Positions 35,189 through 43,896 are shown, numbered from the stretch's first letter. The stretch is DNA of 64,000 nucleotides from an uncultured Pseudomonadota bacterium (GCA_902788365.1 CADAJN010000008.1:54544-118543); one strand, 5' to 3'. Notes: generated by a model from the sequence alone, not told the origin. A program made the numbers and translations.

Positions 35189-36547
35189 ATGAAAATCAAT
35201 TTTTGCGGCATTTCCGGCAGCGGCATGAGTTCGCTGGCACAAATTCTTAAACATCAGGGTCACGAAGTGCGCGGCTCCGATCGCAACTTTGATTTGGGAC
35301 GCGATGCCGTTAACAAAGCCGCCTTGGAACGCCTCGGTATTAAACTGTTTAAGCAAGACGGCTCGGCTGTTACATCTGATTTAGACTTTGTTTGCGCTTC
35401 AACCGCCGTAGAAGATTCTATTGCCGATATCAAAGCCGCCAAAGAACGCGGCGTTACCATCAAAACGCGTCCTGAATTGCTGCAACAGGTTTTTCACGGT
35501 TACAAATACGGCATAGCGGTCGGCGGTACCAGCGGCAAAACCACCACCACCGCCATGATTGGCTTTATTTTGGATAAGGCCGGCAAAAAACCATGCATGA
35601 TTAACGGCGGCCTTTTGAAAGATTATGAAAACGCCGGCGGCATTCCGAATATCATCTTTAACGACGGTGATATCTGCGTAATAGAAGCCGATGAAAGCAA
35701 CGGCAGCATAGATTTATATAATCCGTTTGTGTCGGTTATTAACAACATTTCGGCCGACCACAAATCGCTTGAAGAATTGGTTGAGCTGTTTCAGGCATTG
35801 GCCGACCGCACCGCACAAAGCGTCATTGTCAACGAAGATTATGAGCTCTGCAAAAAGATTAAATCACCACATTTGCGCACATTTTCGCTTAAAAATCCTG
35901 ATGCCGATTTTTATGCTTGCGATATCAAAGCCGTTGCCGGCGGCACTTTGTATAAATTGCACGGACATGAATATCGGTTGAATTTAATCGGTGCCTTTAA
36001 TGTAGCCAATGCCTTAGCGGCGATTGCCGCTTGCACCGAGTTTGGTGTAGATGAACATTCGGCAGCCGAAATATTACAGAAATTTCATGGCACCAAACGC
36101 CGACTGGAAGTAATCGGGCAAAAAAACGGCATAACCGTCATTGACGACTTTGCGCACAATCCCGATAAGGTGCGCGCTTCGGTTTCGGCTTTGCGCCAAT
36201 ATGCAGGTCGTCTGATTATTATGTTCCAACCGCACGGATTCGGTCCGATGCGCTCTCTCGGCAAAGAAATTATGGCTGAATTTGTGCAAAATATGACACC
36301 GGAAGATATTTTGATTATGCCGGAAATTTTCTTTGTCGGTGGCACGGTAACAAAAGATATTTCTTCGGCCGATTTAATTGCTTACGCTCGTTCGCTTGGC
36401 AAAAAGGAGGCCTATTTTGTGGCCGACAAAGTCGCGGCGGCGGATTTGATTTTGAAAAACGCAAAAGAAGGCGACCGCGTTGTCATTATGGGTGCGCGCG
36501 ACAATTCGCTGACCGATTTATGCCATCAAATATTGGAGAAATTATAA
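35189..36547 (+). CDS. mpl: UDP-N-acetylmuramate ligase, probably Mpl (murein peptide ligase)
   Basis: A 452-residue Mur ligase. The N-terminal Rossmann part has KINFCGISGSGMSSLAQILK and GHEVRGSDRNFD. The ATP-binding loop is VGGTSGKTTTTAMIG near residue 112, VIEADESNGSI near 170 carries the conserved Glu and Asp, and the C-terminal domain has GTKRRLEVIGQ and VIDDFAHNPDKVRAS. MurC and Mpl are close relatives. The immediate partner is ldcA, which trims recycled tetrapeptides to the tripeptide Mpl re-attaches to UDP-MurNAc, so Mpl is favoured. AAGGAC precedes the ATG, and its stop overlaps the ldcA start by one base. If no separate murC existed in the genome the call would need revision. Confidence 0.8.
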   Translation: MKINFCGISGSGMSSLAQILKHQGHEVRGSDRNFDLGRDAVNKAALERLGIKLFKQDGSAVTSDLDFVCASTAVEDSIADIKAAKERGVTIKTRPELLQQVFHGYKYGIAVGGTSGKTTTTAMIGFILDKAGKKPCMINGGLLKDYENAGGIPNIIFNDGDICVIEADESNGSIDLYNPFVSVINNISADHKSLEELVELFQALADRTAQSVIVNEDYELCKKIKSPHLRTFSLKNPDADFYACDIKAVAGGTLYKLHGHEYRLNLIGAFNVANALAAIAACTEFGVDEHSAAEILQKFHGTKRRLEVIGQKNGITVIDDFAHNPDKVRASVSALRQYAGRLIIMFQPHGFGPMRSLGKEIMAEFVQNMTPEDILIMPEIFFVGGTVTKDISSADLIAYARSLGKKEAYFVADKVAAADLILKNAKEGDRVVIMGARDNSLTDLCHQILEKL

Positions 36548-37437
36548 TGTTTAAGTTAAAAAAAGGCGATAAAGTGGCCATCGTGGCGCCGTCGGGACAA
36601 ATCGGCGGCAAAGAGCCGATTGAAAAAGCGCTGGCATATTTGCAAAGCCTTGGTTTAGAGCCGATATTCGGACAGCACCTGTTTAAGCAAAACCGCTATA
36701 TGGCCGGTAGCGATGCCGACCGTGCCGCCGACATCAATGCGGCATTTGCAAACCCTGAAATCAAAACTATCTTTTGCGCCCGTGCCGCTGCCGGTGCAAC
36801 GCGCATTTTGCCGCTTATTGATTATAACACCGCGCGGCAAAACCCTAAACCGCTCATCGGTTTTTGCGACAATGCGGCACTCATGACCGCGCTATGGCAA
36901 AAATCCGGCATAACCTCGCTGAACGGCTTTTTATTGACTTACGATTTTAAAAACGGCGCGCCAACCGATTTAGTTAAGACTCAATTTGAATCATGGCTTA
37001 GCGGCAAAGCACCGCTGTTTAAGTCCGGCACCTGCGTTCAAGCCGGCACGGCCCGCGGCACCTTATTACCCATCAACTTAAGCGTTCTCATGCGCTTAGC
37101 CGGCACACCGTATTTTCCTGATTTGCGCGATACCATTCTCGTTTTGGAAGATGTTCATGAGCGCGTCCATAAAATAGATTTGATGTTGCAACAACTCAAA
37201 CAACAACCGCACTTTAATGCTATCTCCGGCCTACTGTTCGGCGATTGGACCGATTGTGCCGGTGATGCCGAAGACGGCGCGGTTGATGATTGTCTTGATG
37301 ATTTTCTGCAAGGTGTTGATGTGCCGGTTATTAAAAATTTCAATTTCGGTCACACGCCGGAGCGATTCGTTTTACCACTCGGTGCCAAGGCGCAAATTAA
37401 CGCTGCACAAACCGAGTTACAAATATTGTCCGAATAG
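36547..37437 (+). CDS. ldcA: LD-carboxypeptidase family protein (S66) with Ser-to-Cys substitution
   Basis: A 296-residue cytoplasmic protein of the S66 family, which removes the terminal D-Ala from murein tetrapeptides. Family features: GDKVAIVAPSGQIGG at the N-terminus, ARAAAGATRILPLIDY near residue 80, IGFCDNAALMTAL near residue 105, LEDVHERVHKIDLMLQQL near 200 (catalytic Glu), and GHTPERFVLPLG near 275 (catalytic His). Active enzymes normally have Ser in a GFSD or GYSD context; here it is Cys (TGC). The tract ARAAAGATR also replaces the common RGGYG. It starts inside the mpl stop (TAATG), supporting a role in murein recycling. Activity with Cys as nucleophile is possible but unproven. Confidence 0.85.
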   Translation: MFKLKKGDKVAIVAPSGQIGGKEPIEKALAYLQSLGLEPIFGQHLFKQNRYMAGSDADRAADINAAFANPEIKTIFCARAAAGATRILPLIDYNTARQNPKPLIGFCDNAALMTALWQKSGITSLNGFLLTYDFKNGAPTDLVKTQFESWLSGKAPLFKSGTCVQAGTARGTLLPINLSVLMRLAGTPYFPDLRDTILVLEDVHERVHKIDLMLQQLKQQPHFNAISGLLFGDWTDCAGDAEDGAVDDCLDDFLQGVDVPVIKNFNFGHTPERFVLPLGAKAQINAAQTELQILSE

Positions 37438-38100
37438 ATTTTGCACCAATCCGTAGTGTTCTGCTGCCAGCTTATAAATCAACTGCCAATACAACTCCAG
37501 CCCATGCCACGAATGGCGCACAAAGGCAAAAATACTGCCGGTCACAAACAGATTAAAACAAACAATAATAATGCCTGAAAAGACGTATCCGCAGCGAATA
37601 ATGTCGCTCTGCTCGGCATGCACTTGCGACAGCACGGTTTCCCAATAATAGGCCGTAAAATAGCCGAAAACGGCATATACCAACCAATGATTATCACTTA
37701 CCCTTAGCAAAAACGGCATGATCAGCATATAAAGGGCAGCAAACAGCGGAAAAAAATACGGCGCCAGAATAATCAACCAGTTACCGTGGCCGGAAAGTTG
37801 CATAGAGCCGCCCGAACCGTCCGGATTCAGGCGAATTTTCTTTACAAAATGCAATGTTAAGATAGCAAACAGCGTATGAGTCAACTCATGCGCAATAATC
37901 TGAATCTGATGCCGCACCTGACTGCCTACACAAAACGCCACAATCCAGAAGAACGCTATACCGGCACCAAAACAGTAAAATTCCTTGTTATAAAAATTAA
38001 AGTGACGATAAGATTCAATCAGCGCCGGCAAAAAACACAAGCATATCATCGCTGCCGGCCACCGACACAGGTTAATCAAACCGTCAATTATTTTATTCAT
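37417..38100 (-). CDS. Putative M50B-like membrane metalloprotease
   Basis: A 227-residue polytopic membrane protein. HEXXH is present in QIIAHELTHTLFAILTLHF near residue 72, followed by GSGGSMQLSGHGNWLIILAPYFFPLFA, which resembles the peptidase M50B pattern of a glycine-rich loop then a proline-containing hydrophobic segment. Five or six membrane helices are likely. The start follows CGGAGGGCGTAA, a strong ribosome site. It is convergent with ldcA, with a 21-bp overlap of coding ends. It differs in sequence from the other HEXXH membrane protein at 32652-33212 but is similar in plan. Substrate unknown. Confidence 0.7.
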   Translation of the reverse strand: MNKIIDGLINLCRWPAAMICLCFLPALIESYRHFNFYNKEFYCFGAGIAFFWIVAFCVGSQVRHQIQIIAHELTHTLFAILTLHFVKKIRLNPDGSGGSMQLSGHGNWLIILAPYFFPLFAALYMLIMPFLLRVSDNHWLVYAVFGYFTAYYWETVLSQVHAEQSDIIRCGYVFSGIIIVCFNLFVTGSIFAFVRHSWHGLELYWQLIYKLAAEHYGLVQNLFGQYL

Positions 38101-38179
38101 TTACGCCCTCCGTTAGAAAAATTTTAACCGATATATCCTAAAATTTTGCTAAAATCAAACCACAAAGGGAGCCCCTAAA

Positions 38180-38473
38180 ATGCCTGAGATGAACACATTT
38201 CAATTTTTAGTCACCGAAGATAACGAGGTTGCACTTTTGCTTTATGCTCGCGAAGGCCGCGCCGACAGACCTCTGGTGCGCTTGTTTCGCAATGAACAAA
38301 AGGTAGAAGTTTTTCGCAATGCCGATGACGAACTAACGCTGGAACAAGTAGACGATAACATTTTTGTAAGCTTAAACAGCAAAAATCAACTGCTGATTTG
38401 CGAAGTTTTGCCGGCCGAGAACGAAGATGAACTGGAAATCATAGACTCGTATCATGCTGAAATTGTGGAATAA
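38180..38473 (+). CDS. Hypothetical small acidic protein, 97 residues
   Basis: No family was recognised. AAAGGGAG lies ten bases before the ATG. The protein is acidic, with an apparent all-beta pattern of alternating hydrophobic strands (FQFLVTEDNEVALLLYA, LVRLFRNEQKVEVFRN, NIFVSLNSKNQLLICEVL) and an acidic tail. No signal peptide or membrane segment is seen. It is divergent from the M50B-like gene and is followed by an operator-like repeat region. A second ATG three codons in (MNTFQF) is an alternative start. Confidence 0.7.
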   Translation: MPEMNTFQFLVTEDNEVALLLYAREGRADRPLVRLFRNEQKVEVFRNADDELTLEQVDDNIFVSLNSKNQLLICEVLPAENEDELEIIDSYHAEIVE

Positions 38474-38476
38474 TTT

Positions 38477-38530
38477 AAAATATACATACCTGTTTTGAAA
38501 AAAATCAAAATATACATACCTGAATGTATA
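38477..38530. promoter_or_regulatory. Operator-like direct repeats with an overlapping palindrome
   Basis: AAAATATACATACCTG occurs twice, at 38477-38492 and 38507-38522, exactly 30 bp apart. The second copy is part of a perfect inverted repeat TATACAT(N6)ATGTATA (38511-38530). It lies 70-120 bp upstream of the histidine-rich protein gene, with a TTGTCA element in between (about 38539), so a dimeric regulator binding site is likely. Confidence 0.45.
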
Positions 38531-38598
38531 TTTATTTTATTGTCACCGCCTTAAAAATATATTATGTATAAATCATAAACTATTTTAAGGAGGACAAA

Positions 38599-38958
38599 AT
38601 GAAAAAATTAGTTTTAACCGTAATGATGGCTGTTGTATGGAGTCACGCAGCTTTGGCAGAAACAATCGTTGTCGTTGATTCAAACGGCTATGTCACACAG
38701 CAAATTTATACCCAACCGGCACCTGTAGTTTCCACGCAACAAGTGGTTGTCACTCAACCGGTATACCCTTCTACGGTAATTGTGCGCGAACGCCCTGAAC
38801 CGCGTAATTATTATTACGATTCAACAGCTTCGGCATTTTGGGGTGGTGTTACCGGTCTGGCCGTCGGTTCGCTGATTTTCGGACACCATCATCACCACCA
38901 TCACGGCGGGCATCACCACGGTGGCGGACACCATCATGGCGGACATCACCATAGATAA
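38599..38958 (+). CDS. Exported histidine-rich protein (probable metal binding)
   Basis: A 119-residue protein. The start follows AAGGAGG. A signal peptide is clear (KKLVLTVMMAVVWSHAALAE; cleavage after ALA). The mature part has a Val/Gln/Pro-rich stretch (QQVVVTQPVYPSTVIVRERP), a glycine-rich hydrophobic segment (AFWGGVTGLAVGSLIFG), and a C-terminal tail almost entirely His and Gly, opening with seven His in a row. The tail should bind Zn, Ni, Co or Cu in the periplasm or at the outer membrane. The hydrophobic segment may insert in a membrane. It is monocistronic with an operator-like site upstream, so metal- or stress-responsive expression is plausible but inferred. Confidence 0.8.
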   Translation: MKKLVLTVMMAVVWSHAALAETIVVVDSNGYVTQQIYTQPAPVVSTQQVVVTQPVYPSTVIVRERPEPRNYYYDSTASAFWGGVTGLAVGSLIFGHHHHHHHGGHHHGGGHHHGGHHHR

Positions 38959-38995
38959 TATTACAATGACATAATTTGTTGAACAAACTTAAAAG

Positions 38996-39027
38996 AAATC
39001 CCCACTTTTCAACTAAGGTGGGGATTT
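38996..39027. terminator. Intrinsic terminator between convergent genes
   Basis: AAATCCCCAC (38996-39005) and GTGGGGATTT (39018-39027) form a 10-bp stem. On the minus strand it is followed by CTTTT, on the plus strand by a weaker T-rich stretch, so it probably serves both sides. Confidence 0.75.
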
Positions 39028-39042
39028 GCTTAATTTGCAAAA

Positions 39043-39708
39043 TTATTCCGTCTTAGAAAAACCATCTTCGCCTGCTTGACCGCTTTCGTTTTCGCCGGTC
39101 ACCGCATCATCTACTTCCGGCACATCTTCCTCATCATACGAAAATTCGGTAGCGTTCATATCTGTGACCACCGGCTCGGTTTGCTCATGCGCCTCATCTT
39201 GCATTTCGGCAATCGGCTTTTGGTTAAAACTTTCGGTGCTTTGCGAATTATCTGCGACCGCATTTTCTTCCGGTGTCGCCAGTTTTTCGCGTTCGGCCAA
39301 TTCTTGCTCACTCAGTAACAGGGTCTTATCAATTTCACTATCCAAACATTTGAGCAACCACACATCATAAATCGGGTGTTCCACCGCATGCGTTGCCGGT
39401 GAAGATGAAATCATCCACCCGCGAAAAATATTCACAATGTCACCTTGTAAGGTTTTATCGGTAATATCCGCAAACGCAAAATTATCCGGCGTTTCTTCTT
39501 CCGGACGCGTTTTGCAACTGCGCACCACAATAGACAGCGAGCCAAACTTCACTTCGCCGCCGACCGGCACCTTAATTTTGCTGACACGACCGGTAATTTT
39601 ATCCATCGCCTGCATTTGCGCCGTATTTTTATCAATTTCCTCGGCACAAACCGTCGCACAGATAAACAAACAGCACAAAACCGTCCAACCGAACAAAAAT
39701 TTATTCAT
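39043..39708 (-). CDS. DUF2155 domain-containing exported protein
   Basis: A 221-residue protein with a signal peptide (FGWTVLCCLFICATVCAEE). The DUF2155 domain follows: ITGRVSKIKVPVGGEVKFGSL, IVVRSCKTRPEEETPDNFAF, then FRGWMISSSPATHAVEHPIYDVWLLKC. In alphaproteobacteria this domain is typical of a periplasmic protein of unknown function encoded near MCE/mla genes. The two Cys (RSCKTRPEE and LLKC) probably form a disulfide. A long acidic Glu/Ser/Asp-rich tail of about 80 residues is extra compared with the core domain. The start overlaps the mlaD stop by 8 bp and has GGAGATAAAC in front. Confidence 0.88.
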   Translation of the reverse strand: MNKFLFGWTVLCCLFICATVCAEEIDKNTAQMQAMDKITGRVSKIKVPVGGEVKFGSLSIVVRSCKTRPEEETPDNFAFADITDKTLQGDIVNIFRGWMISSSPATHAVEHPIYDVWLLKCLDSEIDKTLLLSEQELAEREKLATPEENAVADNSQSTESFNQKPIAEMQDEAHEQTEPVVTDMNATEFSYDEEDVPEVDDAVTGENESGQAGEDGFSKTE

Positions 39709-40162
39709 GTTTATCTCCGCCGTCTGTCACCATAAAGATGATTTCGCCGACCATATCTTCAAGTGATTTAAAATCCTTGGTCTTAGCAAATTTATCGCCG
39801 TCTTGCATATATTCCTTAGCCTTTCCCGGCTCTATTTTAACAAATTTATCGCCCATCAGGCCGTCGCCCATAATCATCACCGAGCTGTCTTTAGGCAGCT
39901 GTGTATCGGCCGAGATACTGAATTTCACCTCAACCGTATAGTCTTCGTTATTAAGTTTCTGGGCCGTCACCGTGCCGACTTTAATGCCGTTAATTCGCAC
40001 ATCGGAACCAATACTCAAACCGCCGACCTTCAGAAAGTCGGCCGAAACCGTATAGCCCTTAACCACCTGCAAATCCGAAACCCGATAGGCAAATGCCAAA
40101 AACAGCACCGCTACCAATAGCACCACAATACCCATAATTGTTTCAACCGGTTTTTTTCTCAT
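39701..40162 (-). CDS. mlaD: MCE-domain lipid transport protein MlaD
   Basis: A 153-residue protein with one N-terminal membrane helix (ETIMGIVVLLVAVLFLAFAY) and a single MCE domain: YTVSADFLKVGGLSIGSDVRI, NGIKVGTVTAQKL, and SSVMIMGDGLMGDKFVKIEPG. MlaD hexamers form a periplasmic ring on the MlaFE ABC transporter and carry phospholipids between the membranes to keep outer-membrane asymmetry. It follows a second MCE gene by one base and precedes DUF2155. The ATPase and permease are not adjacent; a MlaE/MlaF pair sits at 51-53 kb with another MCE protein, so pairing is uncertain. Confidence 0.9.
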   Translation of the reverse strand: MRKKPVETIMGIVVLLVAVLFLAFAYRVSDLQVVKGYTVSADFLKVGGLSIGSDVRINGIKVGTVTAQKLNNEDYTVEVKFSISADTQLPKDSSVMIMGDGLMGDKFVKIEPGKAKEYMQDGDKFAKTKDFKSLEDMVGEIIFMVTDGGDKHE

Positions 40163-40163
40163 T

Positions 40164-40748
40164 TTAATTCTCCGTTTCTGTTTGTGCTTGTTCAGCTGTC
40201 ATATCTGTCTGAGTTTCAACATCTGTCTCAGCTGCTTTAGCTTCGGTTTTTACTTCTGTTGTTTGTTTCTTTCCGGCTTTTTTCCGATTAGCCTTGCCCA
40301 TGGAAATAATGCGATCCACCAACTCTTCTATAACCATGGCATCTTGCGTATATTCAAATTCACCGCCCTCGGCAATAAAATCCTCCGAGCCGCCGGCATC
40401 AATTTCCACATATTTTGTGCCCATAATACCCGAGCTGATAATCGCCGCACTGCTGTCGTCGGGAATTTGCACGCCGGCCTTAATTTTAAGCGTCAATGTT
40501 GCTCTGAAATCATCGTCCAACACCGAATCCTCCACATATCCCACATCAACTCCGGCAAGCCGCACCTTACTACCGATATCCAACCCGTCGGTGCGATTAA
40601 ACGTGGCATAAACGGCATAATCCGAATTATCGGCATCGGCCCAAACCGAGCTTTGCCATTTATACACTAAAGCAATAACGGTCACCACTGTCATTACTAT
40701 CAGCCCGATAATAAAATCCTGTAATTCTTCTTTAGTAAAATTATTCAA
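40164..40748 (-). CDS. Second MCE-domain protein (MlaD-like)
   Basis: A 194-residue protein with the same plan as its neighbour: an N-terminal membrane helix (FIIGLIVMTVVTVIALVYKW), one MCE domain (YAVYATFNRTDGLDIGSKVR, LAGVDVGYVEDSVLDDD, and SAAIISSGIMGTKYVEIDAGG), then an acidic/Lys-rich tail of 60 residues. The start is a TTG at 40748 with GGAGC eight bases upstream; no better ATG exists. Tandem copies may form mixed or separate hexamer rings. It is divergent from the Gld-like ABC gene at 40856. Confidence 0.85.
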   Translation of the reverse strand: MNNFTKEELQDFIIGLIVMTVVTVIALVYKWQSSVWADADNSDYAVYATFNRTDGLDIGSKVRLAGVDVGYVEDSVLDDDFRATLTLKIKAGVQIPDDSSAAIISSGIMGTKYVEIDAGGSEDFIAEGGEFEYTQDAMVIEELVDRIISMGKANRKKAGKKQTTEVKTEAKAAETDVETQTDMTAEQAQTETEN

Positions 40749-40855
40749 TTTTTCAGCTCCATTTAAGCGTTTTGTTAATTATTACTCCATTAAAATCAAT
40801 TTGTCATCATAGATTTTAAAAAAGTGCAAAAATTTTACCGTTTAGGGATAAAAAT

Positions 40856-41566
40856 ATGCTTGAAGTCAAAAACATTTGTAAATCATTTGGTTCTAAAAAA
40901 GCGCTGAACAACGTCGGTTTTACCGTTAAAAAAGGGCAAATTGTCGCGCTTTTGGGCGAAAACGGTGCCGGAAAATCAACATTATTACGCATTTTAAGCG
41001 GTTTTTATGCCGCCGATTGCGGCGAAGTCATCTTAAATGGCCTAAATTTAGACACCAACCGCCTGTCGGTTTTGCAACAAATCGGCTATGTGCAAGAAAT
41101 TTCGGCCTTATATCCGGAAATGAAAGTCTATGAGTTTTTATGTTTTGTCGCCGATATCCGCCAACTGCCGGTTGAAACGAAAATATCACAGATTAAAACC
41201 GTCATCGCGGCGCTGGAACTGACCGATGTCTTAAACCAAAAAAACGAAACCTTATCCAAAGGCTATAAAAAGCGCGTAGAATTGGCCGCCATGCTGATTT
41301 CCGAACCGGCAGTTTTGCTTTTAGATGAGCCGACCGAGGGGCTGGACCCGAACCAAAAACACGCCCTACGCCAAATCATCAAACAATACGCCAAAACCCA
41401 CATGGTTATCATTTCTACTCATACATTGGAAGATGTAGAAGCCTTGGCTTCGCGTGTTTTACTCTTGCATAAGGGCAATTTAGAGGCCGATTCCGAGCTA
41501 AAAACTTTCAAAAAAACCGCTGACAACGATTTACTCAAGTCGTTTCGCAAAATTACCGAAAATTGA
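40856..41566 (+). CDS. ABC transporter ATP-binding protein (GldA-like)
   Basis: A 236-residue ATPase. Walker A is LLGENGAGKSTLLRIL near residue 35, the Q-loop is IGYVQEISALYPEMKVYEFL, the signature is LSKGYKKRVELAAML near 135, Walker B is AVLLLDEPTEGLDP near 155, and the H-loop is VIISTHTLEDVE near 185. Signature SKGYKKR rather than LSGGQ is usual in the ABC-2 export/GldA group. It overlaps the next gene's TTG region and works with the fused permease downstream. The substrate is unknown. In Bacteroidota the related Gld complex serves gliding and type IX-linked functions, but relatives occur in many phyla. Confidence 0.9.
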   Translation: MLEVKNICKSFGSKKALNNVGFTVKKGQIVALLGENGAGKSTLLRILSGFYAADCGEVILNGLNLDTNRLSVLQQIGYVQEISALYPEMKVYEFLCFVADIRQLPVETKISQIKTVIAALELTDVLNQKNETLSKGYKKRVELAAMLISEPAVLLLDEPTEGLDPNQKHALRQIIKQYAKTHMVIISTHTLEDVEALASRVLLLHKGNLEADSELKTFKKTADNDLLKSFRKITEN

Positions 41567-41574
41567 GGTCTGCC

Positions 41575-43896
41575 ATGCAACAATTCAACACTCTTGTCAA
41601 AAAAGAATTTAACACCTATTTCAAAAGCTATTTTGCTTATCTGATTTTTTTCATCTACTTGTTTGTTTCAATCGGCGTTGCTTTTTATTTCGGAGCATAT
41701 TTAGCCATGCATGATGCCGGCGCTTATGCTTTATTTTATGCTCAACCGATTATCCTCGTAATGCTTGTGCCGGCAGTCACCATGCGCTTATGGTCGGAGG
41801 AATATCGCTCCGGAACAGCCGAATTTTTGCTCACCCAGCCGATAAGCGACACCAAACTGGCCTTGGCAAAATTAACTGCCGCCGGCGCATTTTTAGGCGG
41901 TGCCGCACTGTTTTTATTGCCGTTTTTGTTATATACCGCCAGTTGGTTAACCTTAGATTTACAAAACATTTTGCTTTGCTTTGTCGGCTTAGAGCTGAGC
42001 ATTTGGGCTTTATGCACACTCGGCTGTTTAATATCCTCGCTCAACAAAAACATCATCACAACCTATCTGCTCAGCGTGTTTGCCATGGCTCTATGGGTCG
42101 GCTTGCCGTTCACCGGCTTTTATTCGGCATACAACAATTTTTTGTTTGCCGAACTCGGCTGGTCTGATTTGCTGTATTTCTTATTGCTCAGCGGTTGTTT
42201 TATATATCTTAACATTTTGGCCCTGATTTATCGCCGCACTTCCCTGCCGCACAAAACGTTAAAGCTGAGCGGCTTTGCGACATTATTATTGCTCGGCACC
42301 GGCATCACATTGGCCGCCATATCCAATTTGGCCGACCAAAAAAGCGATTGGACGAGCGCACAACTATATACCCCGAAAGTGCAGACTGCCGAAATTTTAA
42401 AACTGGTGGACCAACCGATAGAAATCAACATTTATGCCGCACGTGATTATATCAGCGAAAACACCGAATATTATCATTACTTCCAACAAATTCAGCGTTT
42501 TGCCGAAAAATATCAAAACCTGACCAAAGGCCTTATCAGCGTCAATACCGTCATTGTTGATGCCTTTTCGGAAATGGAAAATAATGTGTTACAAAAAGGT
42601 CTTTATTATGAAGAAAACGCTCATGGCAGCAAAAATTATTTTGGCGCCGTTGTGCATCAACGTGACGGTCAAGAATACGTCATCAAACAGTTTTTGCAGG
42701 AACGTCACCCGTTTGTTGAAAAAGATATAGACAGCGCCATTTTAAAAATTCTTAATCCCAATATCATTAAAAATATCGGTGTTTATATGGCTGATAATCA
42801 AGCGTTAGAGCCGCTGGAAAGCCTGTTTTTAAACCTTGAAAACGACTATAACCTTCATAATGTAAATAAAAACACATACCAACTGCCCACCCAACTGGAT
42901 CTGCTGATTTTGGTTAATCCGAAACGTTTAACCGATTTATTTATGTATGCGATAGACCAATATATTATGCGCGGCGGCCGTGTCATTATTTTCTACGACT
43001 TTTTGACTCACAGCCAAACCGAACTTGTCAATACCGATTCGCTGTCAATTGCCGACTTTTTCAATGCTTGGGGCATCAGATTGGACAACAATTATGTCAG
43101 CACCGGTGTCTTAAATCCGCAGTTTGCGGCTGCCGGTGACAATATAAAAATCATTGACGCCACCGCTTTTAATCTAACTGATGCCAGTGAAAAATTGCAA
43201 ATCTTGCCGTTTATATACGCCAAAAACGGTTTCATCGGCGGCATTTTAAGCGGTCATCTTGATTCGTTTTATCAATTTAATCCGTATATAGAGGAAAGCT
43301 TTGCCGCCAAAATGGAAAACTTCGTGCCGTTTAATCCCGAGGCGCAAGTTGCCTTAGTCGGCGATGTTGATATCTTAGAAGAAAAAAATTGGGTTGACCC
43401 GCACTCGCCTGACCGCAATCCATACAGCATCATTTCCACCGCGGCAAACGGTGAAGCCGTGCGTGCACTGATAGATTTAATGGCCGGTAATGAAATCTAC
43501 CAAATTTTGCCGATTAACACTTATGCCTCTAACCAAAAAAGCGTCGGTCAACAAATCAATGATACCGTTTATGCCCTCCATGCCGCCGAATATACAAAAA
43601 TCAACGATTCCATACGCGAAATTAACGCCACCCTATATGAAAACAGCGGCAATGACATCAATAAAATGCGGCAAATGCTTGAAATCAGTTCGGCCGGCGA
43701 ATCTTTGGCGCAACAAGAGAAAAAAGCCGAAAATATGCTTTATCAAATGAAGCAGGAATATTCACACACCGTTGCGCGCTTGTTTTTCATTCAAGCCTTT
43801 TTGTTACCGCTTGGCATTGTGTTATTACTGTTTGCCCTCATACAATTAATGTTTCGCCGGCAAAAAAGAAATTTTTTGGAGCAAATAAATGACTAA
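41575..43896 (+). CDS. Fused ABC-2 permease and GldG-like auxiliary protein
   Basis: A 773-residue protein that joins two partners of a Gld-type exporter. Residues 1-245 are an ABC-2 permease with six hydrophobic segments (YLIFFIYLFVSIGVAFYF, QPIILVMLVPAVTMRLWSEE, AAGAFLGGAALFLLPFLLY). RLWSEEYRSGTAEFLLTQPIS is the typical GldF cytoplasmic loop. Residues about 260-740 match the GldG-type extracytoplasmic domain (QPIEINIYAARDYI, LLILVNPKRLTDLFMYAIDQY, RGGRVIIFYDF), and a final helix anchors the C-terminus (FLLPLGIVLLLFALIQLMF). The ATG at 41575 has GAGG upstream; a TTG at 41563 is less likely. It sits between the ATPase and the DUF4340 gene. Confidence 0.88.
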   Translation: MQQFNTLVKKEFNTYFKSYFAYLIFFIYLFVSIGVAFYFGAYLAMHDAGAYALFYAQPIILVMLVPAVTMRLWSEEYRSGTAEFLLTQPISDTKLALAKLTAAGAFLGGAALFLLPFLLYTASWLTLDLQNILLCFVGLELSIWALCTLGCLISSLNKNIITTYLLSVFAMALWVGLPFTGFYSAYNNFLFAELGWSDLLYFLLLSGCFIYLNILALIYRRTSLPHKTLKLSGFATLLLLGTGITLAAISNLADQKSDWTSAQLYTPKVQTAEILKLVDQPIEINIYAARDYISENTEYYHYFQQIQRFAEKYQNLTKGLISVNTVIVDAFSEMENNVLQKGLYYEENAHGSKNYFGAVVHQRDGQEYVIKQFLQERHPFVEKDIDSAILKILNPNIIKNIGVYMADNQALEPLESLFLNLENDYNLHNVNKNTYQLPTQLDLLILVNPKRLTDLFMYAIDQYIMRGGRVIIFYDFLTHSQTELVNTDSLSIADFFNAWGIRLDNNYVSTGVLNPQFAAAGDNIKIIDATAFNLTDASEKLQILPFIYAKNGFIGGILSGHLDSFYQFNPYIEESFAAKMENFVPFNPEAQVALVGDVDILEEKNWVDPHSPDRNPYSIISTAANGEAVRALIDLMAGNEIYQILPINTYASNQKSVGQQINDTVYALHAAEYTKINDSIREINATLYENSGNDINKMRQMLEISSAGESLAQQEKKAENMLYQMKQEYSHTVARLFFIQAFLLPLGIVLLLFALIQLMFRRQKRNFLEQIND

